A stretch of 64,000 bases of DNA, taken from Kappaphycus alvarezii (lineage: Eukaryota > Rhodophyta > Florideophyceae > Gigartinales > Solieriaceae). The position numbers were made by a program, and so were the translations under genes. Shown here piece by piece: positions 33,258 through 44,879 of this stretch. Positions within the stretch are counted from its first letter, which is position 1; the number at the start of each line of letters is the position of its first letter. Under the pieces are notes generated by a model. That model did not search any database and was not told where the DNA came from. It saw nothing but the letters and a program-made list of their open reading frames with translations. The stretch is from the NCBI GenBank assembly GCA_002205965.3, contig NADL03000677.1:434001-498000 (forward strand). The letters are read 5' to 3'.

Positions 33258-34960
33258 GATCCAAAGGTCGTTTCGATAATGTTATGGTGAGGAATAACGC
33301 CGTACTAGCTAATTGCGAAAATTTATTATATGCTGCTAGGCGCTCAAATACCTGTTATTCGAGCCCTTCCACGCAAACATTTTGTTGTCACTTTCCGTAG
33401 AAATTTTTTCAAATTTCTACAAAGAAGCGCCAAAAGAGCCTGCCGATATAGCTCTTATGTGATTAGTGCAGTCCGCATATAGTGCTGCCTCGAATCACGC
33501 GGCAACAATCCAAAGGGTCAACTCCCCGTTTCCAACCGAGTATCTGGCGATGGAACCGTGGACCGTCCGCAGCTCTGGCGGTCGAGCCATGTGGCGATGA
33601 ATATCAACGTGAGCGTTAATAGTTTGTGCAGGACATATCGTTCCTCCTGTAGGTCCATTTACTTTTGTTTCCGCCCATTGGATGGCTTTTCGCGTCCTAC
33701 ATGTTACCATCAAGTCGGGCTACTGTATGTTTTCCTGCACTCAAGACGGGCTCAGCGAGCGTCTGCGCAAAGTGTAATGATGCAGAGAAATTATTGTGCC
33801 ACTTGCCATTTGGTTACAAAACAAGGTAACGATTTCAGGACCAGTGTTTCAACTTGGGCCAATGATCGATTGATATCATCGGTATGCTAAAGTCCAACCC
33901 GCTTGGTGTGCTGGGATGACACAGCAGTACGCACTTCGGTTTAGTGCATTTCTGGCAGCCATTTGGCGACTGTGCACTACTGAAAAGGGAAAGAATTTTC
34001 CATCCGAATGGTGTAGTATTGGACTGTATTTTTTACAACATGACTCACTGTAGGCTTTAATAGTAATTACGTGAAATTCAGGAAAATCTCCATCTCTCGC
34101 AAATCTCATGCGCTCCACTCCCTCATTGCAAAATTCTTCAGTGCAGTATGATACATTACTTAATATCCATCTCTTTTTTTTGCATCCGGGACCTTCTCTT
34201 CTCTTGGACCCCGCTGCTATGATACCATCTACCGGAAAAAGCAACGCAAATGCCGTCCATCCACCTCAAACCATCCTGTTCATAACCGACCACAGCCCTG
34301 GAGACCATTCTTCGCATTCCCCACTAACCGCCCTCACTTTGCATCTGTATCCGCTTTACCAAACGTCAGCTCTGCCCCTGACCTTCATCTGATTCGCTGA
34401 TTCGCCGCATCCTACGCATATGCAATTTCTCCAATGTCCTGATCAATGTATTCCAAACAGATGGCAATCGCCATCGTTCCCCAATTTTCCTAGTCCTGGG
34501 GGCCCACCCTTCCTTTTGTCCTCAGAATTACACATTCTTTCTGAAATAAACCAACTTTCAGTTCCCATAGTCTGCATTCCTGCATCTCGCATCCGTTCAC
34601 TGTTCCATAGGTCCTAGCACAAGTCCTGCTCTACAGAAATTGTAGAGCAGACTCTGCCTCATTGAATCTTGTGTGTGCGCATGCAACTTGGCATTTGTTT
34701 CTCATTTGCTTGTTTTCCAGGAGGACAACTGTACAGTCGGAGCGCTCAGAATCCTTTGAATAAAGAATAATTCGTAAATTTTCACATAGCTTGTATACAA
34801 CGTTGTGTCAATTTACGTAACAAAGAATCATCCGCCCTGCCTCTTCCTCGTCTTCCCCACCCCCTTGCTCATCCTCCACCATTCTACTTCCCCTACAACC
34901 CTCAAATAGCTCTCATCTTTTAGGCTAGAATACAGGTTTTGTACAGGACGTCCGTGAAAA
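33258..34960. other. Intergenic region between the divergent paralogues
   Basis: About 1.7 kb separates the two starts and should contain both promoters. The part 34.1-34.6 kb is C/T-rich on the + strand. Open frames 33558-33890 plus, 33876-34244 minus and 34108-34392 plus give no recognisable product. AATAAAGAATAA lies near 34759 and GGAAACTGTACAGT-like GTAC text at about 34728. I cannot define a TATA box or an operator with confidence. Confidence 0.35.
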
Positions 34961-35536
34961 ATGTCACGGGAAGTTTTCAAACTGTACTTTTCCCGCAAAG
35001 ATAAGAAGGGGAGGGAGCTGGACGACCATATTGCTCTTTATGTCAGGAAGGGCTCCGATGGGCAGATGTTTCATGTAATTGATGATGATGTCAAATCTAC
35101 AGATTCTCTCAAGCATTTTATGTTCGACGAAAGAGATGTAGAAGATAAGTTCCTTAACGATTATCCATCTCTCAAAAAGAAGGAGCACATAGGTGCTATA
35201 CCAGAGGAGAAGTTTTCTTCTCTCAAATCCACCTGTAGGGGTCTACCCCACGTCATCGGCCCACAACGCGCCTCCAAACCAGATTGCGCCACCTGGTTTG
35301 ACAACGCCGTTTATCACCTCAATCGGAAGGGAATCGTGGATTTTAAGAAATCCTTTCGATTACCTAAAAAGGCTGAACCGTTGCAAGTGAGGAATCCTCA
35401 TCTCGATCATCGAACTCGGCCGGCCCCTCGAAGAAAGGAAATTCGTCGCGGAGAGAAGAGAAGAAGGCGTCCTCTTCCAAAAAGTAGCCACAAGATCTTG
35501 CTCTCTTCTTTTGCCCTGCTAAACCTCCTTCCCTGA
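34961..35536 (+). CDS. Short uncharacterised fungal-type protein, paralogue 2
   Basis: The frame of 191 codons starts ATGTCACGG after GAAAA, a good eukaryotic context. Residues 1-143 are homologous to the gene at 32733-33188: DDHIALYV (His23), MFHVI (His38), HIGAIPEEKFSSLK, PHVIGPQ, KPDCATWFDN (Cys109), GIVDFKKSF, EPLQV. After LQ the remaining 48 residues are Arg/Lys-rich and unlike paralogue 1. That change falls at GTGAGG (35387), a plausible 5' splice site, with CTGAC at 35532 and CAG at about 35553 as branch and acceptor candidates. The tail may therefore be unspliced intron. Function unknown. Confidence 0.6.
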   Translation: MSREVFKLYFSRKDKKGRELDDHIALYVRKGSDGQMFHVIDDDVKSTDSLKHFMFDERDVEDKFLNDYPSLKKKEHIGAIPEEKFSSLKSTCRGLPHVIGPQRASKPDCATWFDNAVYHLNRKGIVDFKKSFRLPKKAEPLQVRNPHLDHRTRPAPRRKEIRRGEKRRRRPLPKSSHKILLSSFALLNLLP

Positions 35537-35792
35537 CTCAAAGGTTCGTGCCAGTGAGTCATGTGTCCCATTCTATAAGGTCGCCTTGATTGACCAACCA
35601 GATGACAAATCCAGAGTTGTTCATGCTACCTCGAGGATCTTTGCAAAGTTCAGGGAAGGAACTTGCAGAACTTCATTTCGGTTTTACAGAGAGCTAATTG
35701 TTGTCAGTGCACAACTGAATATGTTAAGTGCAGAGTCTATATGTAGCATGTCTTCTGTACATATCAAGATGTTATCTACGCATCCTATCCTA

Positions 35793-35798
35793 AATAAA
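35793..35798 (+). terminator. Candidate polyadenylation signal of paralogue 2
   Basis: AATAAA about 255 bases after the stop of the + gene and 6 bases before the stop codon of the convergent kinase-fold gene, so the two transcripts may overlap at their 3' ends. Confidence 0.35.
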
Positions 35799-35803
35799 GT
35801 ACA

Positions 35804-37262
35804 CTAAGTGCTCCCATCTTCAAGATGAATACGTCCATGGTTTTCCTCAAATTCCTCAAGGTTTCTCAGCATTGATTCCAGCGAGTACTCGGCAGTTCTC
35901 TCTAATACTCTTCGATCAATATTGATCGCCGCCGACGCTATTCGTAGGTAGTGGCAAGCAGTGATTATCTCGCCTAGTACTCTCGCAATATATCCGTATC
36001 TCCGCGCTTGCTTCAGGCTTAACCTCGGCAACCAAAAATGCAAGTACTCATCAACCGCATCCTTTTCCCAGTCATCATAGTGTGTGCCGAGGTCGCAGAA
36101 TGGATGAGAAAGACATGAGGTTTCCCAATCAAAGAATATTAGACCTTTGTCGCGCTTTACCTCATCCCTTTGGCCCATGTTTCGGAAAGCAAAATCTCCA
36201 TGCACCAGTGTGTATGGAATACCAGTGCTCGCTAGTTGGGCACATAGAGACTGGACAGAATTTATGACGGGCTGGAGCTGTGACTGAAGTTCTGCGTTGA
36301 TCCGATGGTCTGAAGCGAGGTCAACAATTTTGGTGGCCAGTATTTGAGGGGTCATATTCGGAAGCCCAGCCTGTTTCAAGGCTTCAAGGTGGTTCACAGA
36401 TTCCTTTTGCATTCGCGCTAACTTCCTCAACACAAGACAATGAGGGTACAAGTGTGTGACTTTCGTGAACGAACCGAATCCTTTGGCCACAAAGCAGTTG
36501 AGCATTTTATCTGAAATCAGGAGTTGTAATGTGTCAGATGGAAATATTTGTGCAATGCATGTGGTTAGGGGCACTTCATTGGAGCCTCTGTAGCACTCCT
36601 TTACGTAGTACAGGCCGTTCTGCGTGGGAACCTTGAACAAAGACTTTGATTCGTACCTTGATTGCCGCTCCATACATGCGGCTGGGGAGAGACCGATCCT
36701 TTCCAAGGCGCCAGTCAGCAGGGAGGACATCTCTTCAATGACAGTATGGGCACATCGACCGGACGGAGCAAAGGCGGAGTTTCCGCACGGAGTAAAGCAG
36801 GTCCACGCAGCTTGGCGGACATTCTTGAAGCGTCGACGAGCCTGGTTTTCAAACATGTCGTCCCTGACTTGTGGGACACTTGTAAGGCGAATTTGAGGGT
36901 CGGAACATGCCTCAACCGTGGATGGCAAATTAACGCCCGCAGTAGGTACAACATGTAAGAGACGAAGACGGCCTTTCGGATTGTACATGGCACACAAAAA
37001 GTCCTCGTCGTTGGCAATGGGCAGTAGTTCTGCTATGGGTCGGAAGGGGGCGGGTGCGCAGGTAGGCCAAGGAATGCGGCCAATTCGGCGATACACAGGT
37101 CAGGGTGTAAGGATGGGCCTCGTCGAACACAAAGGATGGAATGCGGACCAGTTGGTCAGGTGGGTGAACTGCTAGAAGACGACATGGATTTTCGGCGAAC
37201 AACATGATGTAGGCCTCTACTTTTTCTGGAGTTTTGGTCTGTTGCGACTGGTTGCTCTCCAT
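35804..37262 (-). CDS. APH/choline-kinase-fold phosphotransferase family protein
   Basis: The 430-codon frame 37096-35804 contains an N-lobe with YYVKE (Lys166), KGFG as the hinge-side strand, the catalytic loop LVHGDFAFRN (His299, Asp301, Asn306) and the metal loop FFDWETSCLSHPFCDL (Asp323). These are the Brenner and DFG-equivalent motifs of the aminoglycoside-phosphotransferase superfamily. The substrate is unknown; such fungal proteins are diverse. The frame opens with GTG right after a stop and overlaps another frame that reads MESNQSQQTKTPEK (start 37262, alternative 37289) to DEAHPYTLT near 37100 and looks like the true N-terminus. A one-base frame change or a small intron at about 37100 joins them. 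About 480 residues in all. The most gene-like locus here. Confidence 0.75.
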
Positions 37263-37459
37263 TGCGATTGGGTGTTCGGAAATTGACATAGACTTTGGTT
37301 GGAAAAGGACGGTTGTTAACGGGGGTTTCAATTGTTTGTTTGTGCAGTGAGGGTACCGTGCACAAAGGTTGACATGGGAGCGATTCCCAATTGATTGCTG
37401 ACGACGATGGACCACCGTCGCGAGCATTCGACCTAGAAGGGTCTAATACAGACAGTATG

Positions 37460-37830
37460 AGTGCATGCACGTACATATACTGTACTGTACTTCGTTCTGC
37501 ACATGACTGCACCGTACTTTATCCAATGCAGTAAAAGTCTATAATACTGTACGAGGGCAAACAGTGCCCTTGCGGCGGAGGGAGTATTATACTGCACTGT
37601 ACAGTGCAGTACAGTACAGTACAGTATATGACTGGACGACACATCTTGCGTAACATACTGTAGCGGGGCACGGTATACACATGTTCTTGGTACTGCTTAA
37701 CCACTGGCTTAGGGTCATGCCGGATAACCTCTCGTGGGGGTAGGACCTCCATATGTACCAGTGTACTGTACACTACAGTACATTTGATTTCATCACTCAA
37801 CTGGACCTCAGAGTACTGTTCTCAGGGGAT
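37460..37830. repeat. GTAC-palindrome-rich repeat patch
   Basis: Overlapping TACTGTAC, CAGTACAGTA and GTGTACTGTACAC units occur at about 37480, 37545, 37590-37627, 37755-37780 and 37812. The densest part, 37591-37627, can fold on itself because the CAGTA and TACTG units are complementary. Similar short units are scattered elsewhere (16475, 38027, 38570-38592). The patch lies a few hundred bases upstream of the kinase-fold gene. Confidence 0.7.
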
Positions 37831-38879
37831 TACCCCCCCTTCTCTGCGCAGTCGTCGAGCCCCAATTCCACACTTGGAATCATTGCAGGCCAGCCTCGCC
37901 AAGTATGTCACGCAATCAGCTGGGGCAGTGGCGACAGTGTTCTAGTAGCTCACATGTTGATCCTCACTCATCACTAGATGTGGAACCAATCCAAACGATA
38001 TTACAGGGGAAATACAGTACTAGAGCGCAGACCGGATGGCAACGCTCTTTGCATCTTCCTCAATCACAGTTGCCCTCTTCTGGAGGAGGCACCAAGAGCC
38101 TATATCGAACGCCAAAGGAACCAAACGCCAGCAAATATGAGGGATCCAATCGGCTTCCTCGGGCGGCCCATGTTTAGCGTGTAATACCCGCGCAAAAATC
38201 CGCGCTTACTTACGGGCGGCAAGCACAGCTGATCCAACCGGGGCGGAGAGGCACGGATATCGCATCATGTTGCTACGAGCTGTGGACTGACAATGCAAAC
38301 CTTGGGTCCAGGTGCTGGGGGATGGACAGGGATGGAGGGGGGGTAAGGAACACTTTAGACAAATGGGGTTCTGAATTTTCAGCCAAGACAAGCTGTCCTG
38401 AGTCTGCCAGTATTTTGACCAGCCAATCGATGATAGAAGCAACAAGAGAGGCTGGCTGACGGTTCCACGTTGCACACTGGTCTCACTTCCGTATGTGCCC
38501 CGAATTTGCATCAAACAAAACGCTGGACCAGGGTTGGGGGAAACGTATCACTGTAAGGGATACAAACAAGTACTGTGCATGAACTAGTACAGTAGAGGGA
38601 GAGGCCTTTATTTTTTGTGCAGCAGAAAAGGGTTTAAAAAAGGCCAATCGGTACGTAACAAGTACCGCGGAACATTTGGTTCCCTGATACGGGAGCACAC
38701 TCGGTTAGATGTTGTGTGACGAGAAGTCCTTGTTCCACAGCACCCACGGACCTTGTCGGAATTACTACAAATAACGCCTGTTACAGACTCAGCTACCTCA
38801 ACACAGCCAAACAATCCTGCTCCATCATGCAGGAACCAGTAAAAAACCGTCAAATGAAGTTGACGTTGTACTGACGTCA
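37831..38879. other. GC-richer stretch, no gene assigned
   Basis: Frames up to about 100 codons occur on both strands (38206-38514 minus, 38608-38883 minus, 37905-38177 plus) but overlap each other and show no motif. A G-run cluster at 38304-38343 (runs of 3, 5, 3 and 7 G) could form a quadruplex on the + strand. It is similar in base composition to the host-like island, so an undetected host exon is possible. Confidence 0.3.
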
Positions 38880-39495
38880 ACATCTGCTGTGCGAAAACTG
38901 TCGCGTACCATTATGGCTACTAAAGACAATCTTTCTGAACAAAAGAAACATGAAAAGAAATCTACATTATGGGGCTTTTTCAAGAAACGCGACGTGATTA
39001 CATACTCGTGCATACTATGCGCTCCTTCCACAGCTGTTGCGACCTCTGCAAACAGAAGGAGACGTAAAACAGTCATCAAATTTCAATCAACCGTGTGGAC
39101 GAATGTATTTCATCGACATTTTACGAGACAACGAAAAATAAATATTGCAGCAGTTCAAACTGGATCAAACAACAACGGAATCTGTAACGAAAAAACTAAA
39201 AAGTCCAGACTTGCTTGGATACACATCTGAAGTACAATTCTTGCTCATAGGCTGCTGTCAAAGCACAAATAGATTGATTTTACAGATATCTAAACCTGGT
39301 CTGCTGTTTCATTTTGTTGAACATCCTGAGCTGAATACTTTTCTCCATATGCTGAACTCTCGCATGGAGATATTAGACAGGAGGTCTTTTGCTCAGAAAC
39401 TTATTCTGGGATTCACTCAGAATGTATTGAAGGATTTCATGGTTCCCAAACTCAAAGCTGAAATCTATTTCCGTTTCATTCGAATTTTGGATTAG
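38880..39495 (+). pseudogene. hAT-like transposase relic with BED-type zinc finger
   Basis: An open frame from 38889 has STLWGFFKKRDVITYSCILC (about 38962-39021), matching the start of a BED finger (aromatic W..F, then CxxC). A second frame 39145-39495 reads KPGLLFHFVEHPELNTFLHML and MEILDRRSFAQK, like the VEH...F...L(N)P and xIPSRxT blocks that follow the finger in hAT transposases. The finger's His part and the catalytic domain are not readable. The frame changes at about 39150 and ends at 39495. Confidence 0.5.
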
Positions 39496-40529
39496 TCACA
39501 GATGCGAAAAAATTGATCTAATCGCTCAAGGGGTGGATGAAACATTCCACCATGCCCGGGTCCACAAAGTTTTTGTTCAATGTGATACTACGAAAGGTAA
39601 ATTACTCCATTATTTACTAATGGATCAATTGGAGTAGTTGGGGGTTTGAAATAAGGTGTTTTCATGCGTTAAGCATTATGGATCAAATTTGAGATCTTGC
39701 ATCAACATTATCTGGTCTTTTACTAACTTATGAACATACGGACATTGGAAGTTTCTTCAGTGGCGTTTGCTTTGCTCTCATCATTTCCGGAGCTTTTAAT
39801 GCTGTAATGTTCGAGTCATGATACAAATGGGCTTTCTATTACTTATTTTTACAAAAGTAAAGTATTTACTACAGAAATGCAAACCGTAGACCAAGAAGTT
39901 TGCAAAAGGGAGAAGGGAATGGATTGATACCTCCAAGTGTCTGGAAATGAATCCGGGACTGATCCCTACTCCGAAAAAAAGTCTGTTAGTGTTATGGTAA
40001 TGTTTCGGATAATGTTGATGTACAAATATTTTCCGATTTTTTTGGCACACAAGCCGACCATCACCCGAGAAAAGGTTTCTGATAGACGATGTCGTAGATA
40101 AGGTAAGGCTCCAGTGAACAGACGGTCGTTTGCAAAGGAAGTTCGCCAGCTCTGGCTGGGATTTTACTTGGAGTCTCAGAAAATTGCAACTTCTGTACTA
40201 TCTCAAACTTAAAACCCCCGTTAATACAGACTCCAAGAATAATCTAAACAAAAACGCAAAAAACTCAATTCGCATAATAATCAAACAGAATAATAATACC
40301 AGAATAACTTAATTATACACATCACAATATTCCTACACGTCACCGCAATGGAAATGTGCCAGCTCATCCATATTCATATTAAAACCACATGTAATGTACC
40401 TGTAAACTTCATGACAGACCTGTACCATTTTTAAAATGTGTCAGTTGGGTATACCTGTATCTCGTGCAAACGCTGCGCACTGTCTTAGGTGGACACGTAG
40501 ACATGCTTGCTTCATCCATACGAGTCAAA

Positions 40530-40655
40530 ATACGTGTATGCACAACAATTCATATGATAAATTGCATTAGTCAGCCAGAAACCCGTTGAAATGGCTTCTG
40601 ACTGGCTAATGCAATTGTGAAATTTTCACTATGAGTTCACAAAGGCACACGTATG
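40530..40655. repeat. Foldback (MITE-like) inverted repeat
   Basis: Inner arms of 24 bases (40560-40583 and 40593-40616, starting AATTGCATTAG) are complementary with two or three mismatches around a loop of about nine bases. Similarity continues outwards to ATACGTGT at 40530-40537 and ACACGTAT at 40647-40654, with small indels. The whole is about 125 bp and has no coding capacity. A non-autonomous foldback or MITE remnant is the likely explanation; no target duplication was established. Confidence 0.55.
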
Positions 40656-42041
40656 TGATTCCCCAGTGCAAATCTCCAAAAGAGGCCATCGTACCCGTAA
40701 CATTTGGTTTTCAGTGACAGCTTAAAGTCGCCAACCAACAGTTTCCAAGCATGGAGACTTGGAATATCATCCTGTGTGTGGTTTTAACATTCGAGGAGTT
40801 GTTTTTTCCTTTATTTCAGAGTCAGAAGAAACCATGAACCGTAAGTGGAGCTGTTGAGCATAAATTGGATGTTTGTTTGATGATCGAAAAGGTCTGGTAT
40901 ACAGTGGTGCTGGTTTTTGTTGAAAAATTCGATGCATAATTAAACAAATTGAAGGAAAAGATGTAATCTTGTGTTGTGGGGTCATTCAATGATGTTCTTG
41001 ACCCCGTTATGGAAGTGTGAGCTATCAATGGTCAATAGATACAGTCTTATCTCGATAAATTGCCCAATATACAGTCTACGAAGTATGCAGAGTGCTTAAA
41101 AATTACTAAAATATAGTATTCGGCCAATTTTCGATAACTGGCCCCTTCACCCGGAAATTTCAGAGCATACAGCGTACAAATAATTGTAATATTCTTTATC
41201 TTTCGTTTATGTTTTGATGTTGTGTACGCAATATTTCCATCTCGTGATGAAATCAGCTGTAATTTACCTTACATTCATGCTGACTTAGTTACACGCAATA
41301 GCAGTACTGCGACGTGTCGCATACTCAGATGATGTCTTAGATGTCTCTTTTATTTCCTCTTTACGTCGCTTACACTCGTCGTTACGACTGCAGCGTAGTA
41401 CAGCTGCTAAGCAAGCTACTATAGGAGAGTTTTTCAGAAAGTGATCAATTAAAAATGTGACACGTGTGCACTTGATAAATAACCCCCCTCGTTAATTGGC
41501 CACAAGACTATACCACTCCAAGCGGCTATTTATGGGGAAATAACTGTATATCAATACTTGGCTTTCGTACTTGGCCATGTGCTTAAGGATCTTAAGGCAA
41601 CTTTCATGCGATTGCACCACCGCAATGCAAGTGAATCCGGACATATTGCTAAGCGGTATGACGAAAAAGGCTTGTACCGCTTATGTGCAGCATGTGTACA
41701 TTATTTGCGAATATTGTCGTGAGAGACACAAATATCGATGACACGCAGATTCAAATGCAGTAGAATGGTTAAATCGAAGATTTTTTTCTAGTTAATGACA
41801 CGGAAATGGAAACAATGCACTTTGCAATTGTATGAGGTCCGAGATCCGCGTCTTAGGGCTAAGAATTTCGCCAAATGCAGTTAGAAGTTTGCATGACTTT
41901 TTGAGATGCAGTAACTTACCACAACTACTAAAAGGCTTTGTTAGAATTTTTTTGTTTATACATGCTTAAAAAATTGAAAAGGAAATAATTTTTTGCGTGC
42001 CTGGAAGAATTTGCAGTCCACTGGGCAATCTAATTTCCACA

Positions 42042-42281
42042 TTAATAGTAATAGTGTTGTAAAGATTGTTGAGAATTTTGAAATTGGTAACATTGCAGTG
42101 TTCCGAACTGGTACAGTTTCTTCAAAATTAATTCAAAATTAGTGATGAATTCAGTGACTGTTTGATGAATGTTAAGGAACACAATTTTAATAATGGAGGT
42201 GATACCAAATAATAAAATTGTGCTTGGCCTCCACAGAAATAGCAGAGTTCCTCGTACTTCTATCTGGACACCTTCCAGCAA
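42042..42281 (-). pseudogene. Copia gag-like fragment
   Basis: The minus frame has IHQTVTEFITNFELILKKLYQFGT, which fits the gag core of plant and fungal copia elements (SVxEYIxxFxxLxxxLxxxG). It is isolated, about 80 codons, in very AT-rich sequence. No LTR, protease or polymerase was found beside it. Confidence 0.3.
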
Positions 42282-43132
42282 ATGAATGAAGTTTATGTTT
42301 TAATCCTCGTCGTTGGAACCTTGAATATGAAAGCTATTTCCAGTTTACAGGATGGAAAAGGCATAGCTGCAATTAATACTGAGGCGGGTCCTCAGACTAA
42401 TAATAAACTAGAAAAAGTACCATGTTTTCTGTGACTTGCACTTGCGTTCAGTTCTAGCGATGCACTTTTAGTATTAGAACTCCTGCTCTTTCCGTTTAAC
42501 ATTCCGTTTAACACCAATTGAGCACGTGGTATGGAATCAGTACGTTTACATCGTGAAAACAAGAAAATTACACAATGCACCGGGACTTGTAATTATATTT
42601 CAACATAGCCTGTTCTTGCACAAGAAACTCGATATTATCGCAGTAAATTTTATCAATTTTGATGCAAAGGTGTCTTTATCAGGGCACAAGTTGCAAAACG
42701 TGGTCGTCTATTGAAATGGAGATTATATCGCGAGTCTCAATGGACGTGACAGATGTGGAACATATGCTTGGTTCTTAGCTTTATATTCAGATCATGTAGT
42801 GAACAAGATAGAAACTTTTGAAAGAAAATTCCCTATCTTCATTTTTTAAAAATCTTTGAAATATTTGCGGTAACATATTCGGTAAATGGATTATTCGAAA
42901 TGTTTTCTACTACTTCTACAAAATTATTGCAATGTTTATTGCAACGAAAATTTGCCCAACTAGGATTCCAAGGTTATGTACCGTTTTACTAACAAATTTT
43001 TGGCTTTCAATTTCTTCTTACGTCCTATGAACCAGGTTCTTTAATCTTAGATATATTAAACTTTACCTTGGTTAGGACCAGATCTGTGGGAGATGTTTAA
43101 CTTAACTATAAATGGACAGGTAATATTCTACG

Positions 43133-43453
43133 TCATAACATTTCGGAATGTTTATAATTTCTTATATAATATTTGACATCATTTGATGACAAAATATCAA
43201 CCTTCTTCACTTTATTTGGGAAACAAGTCACTTTGAAGTCCTCTTTTACAGCAAAAAAGTGTATTTTGGGGCTAAGTTTACATTCAAAAGTAGCAAGAAA
43301 GCATCTCCTACCCAATTTGGCTTTTAAATCGTGAAACTCCGCAAAAATTACTTTTCCTCCCTTCGTTTCACCAAAGGAACAGTTTTTGAGGATAATACAA
43401 ATCCCGTTGGCGGGAATTTCAAAAAAAGCATTTTTTCGCTTTCTACCAAACAA
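43133..43453 (-). CDS. Unassigned 106-codon open frame
   Basis: A minus frame with a Lys/Phe-rich product (VIFAEFHDLKAKLGRRCF, KEDFKVTCFPNKVKKVD). I do not recognise it. In sequence this AT-rich a stop-free run of this length is mildly unusual. It has no partner genes. Confidence 0.15.
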   Translation of the reverse strand: MFGRKRKNAFFEIPANGICIILKNCSFGETKGGKVIFAEFHDLKAKLGRRCFLATFECKLSPKIHFFAVKEDFKVTCFPNKVKKVDILSSNDVKYYIRNYKHSEML

Positions 43454-44879
43454 TAAGAATCTGTAAAATTAAGTAGTAATAATGAATCATTAATCTCCAA
43501 CTGTTCCGCTGAGTTTCACTTTTGAGGGCAATCTCGAATCAAGTTCCTACCACACAGAATCACCAGGTACTCCCCACATCCTGCATCAAGTCCGATAATA
43601 TCGGCAGTTAGATAGAACATGCCATTTATAAACGCCTTTTCTACGGCCGCGATTTCAGTTGTCTTTGTTAAATATGCTATTTCATATCATCAAATTCATG
43701 TGTTTTCAAATTATGGACCAGAAAGGCTCCTCTAGCCCATCGATATTCCACTAAGGACTTGCATTACATCTTTGTACTACAAATGAGGCTGAAAACTACA
43801 GAAAAAGAAGAAGAGAACAATCTCAGTGACGCTATCACATATCACGTCTAAAACATCACTCTTTTGTGCAACTAGTGTTTGCAAAAGCTCGTGAAAGATG
43901 TTTTGAGCTTTTAATCTCTTAATTCGTCTTTACATTAAGTTGGGAATCAAACATATTTCCTGAAAGCATGTTGCGTCATTTTCTAACGTTTTTGCCCCAG
44001 ATACAAGCCTTTGAGAACTTTAACCGCAGAAGTGCTGAGACTCTGACATATGCACAAGTTCTTGGAAACATTGAACGAATCAAAGAGTTAATTGAAAGAT
44101 AAAGAAACTCAGAAAAGTCTCAAGGTTTCAAGCTGGTTAAATCCAGAATGTCGTGTAATAGAATGTCAGGTAGGTTTCTGCGTAATGGCATTTATTTATC
44201 AAAGAGTACTATTAAGGCTTAACTGTCTGCTGTGCAGATGAAGGGAACTTTGAGCTTGTGGATTTAATGCCGGTTGTCTTGGCCTATGGAAAAGAATACA
44301 CACCAGTAATTTTCGCTTCAGGTAAAGGAGCTCACTTTTGCACTGCTTCAGGTCGAGTACAGATGCATAATTCAGTACTTCATACCTGCTCATTGTACTA
44401 GCGTGACTTATTTGATGTAGAAAGCGCAATATTTATGTATCAGGCCGAAATTTATGTGGTGGAAACAGGAAATCTGCGAGCGAATAGAAAAATATCATTG
44501 CTCTTAACTGTTATTCCGCGCACGTGCAGTATCGTGTATTTTTGAAACTGAAGTATGCAAAAATTATTGTGGCGGCGTTGAGGGAACATAGAGGTCATTT
44601 GATGCAACCATTGGATTTCATTATATTATCTTCATACGAGCCGTGTTTGCATGAGGCAGTTAATGGAAGGGGCTAGGCACGTGCTTACATTGATGATTTT
44701 GATGAACTTAGATCGATAAAGTGCCCTTCTCTATGTCTGTACTTGCTCCCAAGATGATGCGAGGTTTCAACAAGGCAGAACGTTGGTGCCAGTGTAGTTT
44801 GTCGGCGGGTATTAAAAATCAACGGTCTTACTATTCCTCACTGGGAAAGCTGATGAGCCTATTGATAATATAGATGGAT

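Noticed and set aside
32866-33290. Open frames on + covering paralogue 1
   Set aside because: They are antisense shadows of a gene supported by a paralogue.
36624-37175. Several + and - open frames of 85-165 codons overlapping the phosphotransferase-like gene
   Set aside because: Antisense or shifted shadows; only the stretch 37262 to about 37100 in the 36930-37427 frame was kept as a likely N-terminus.
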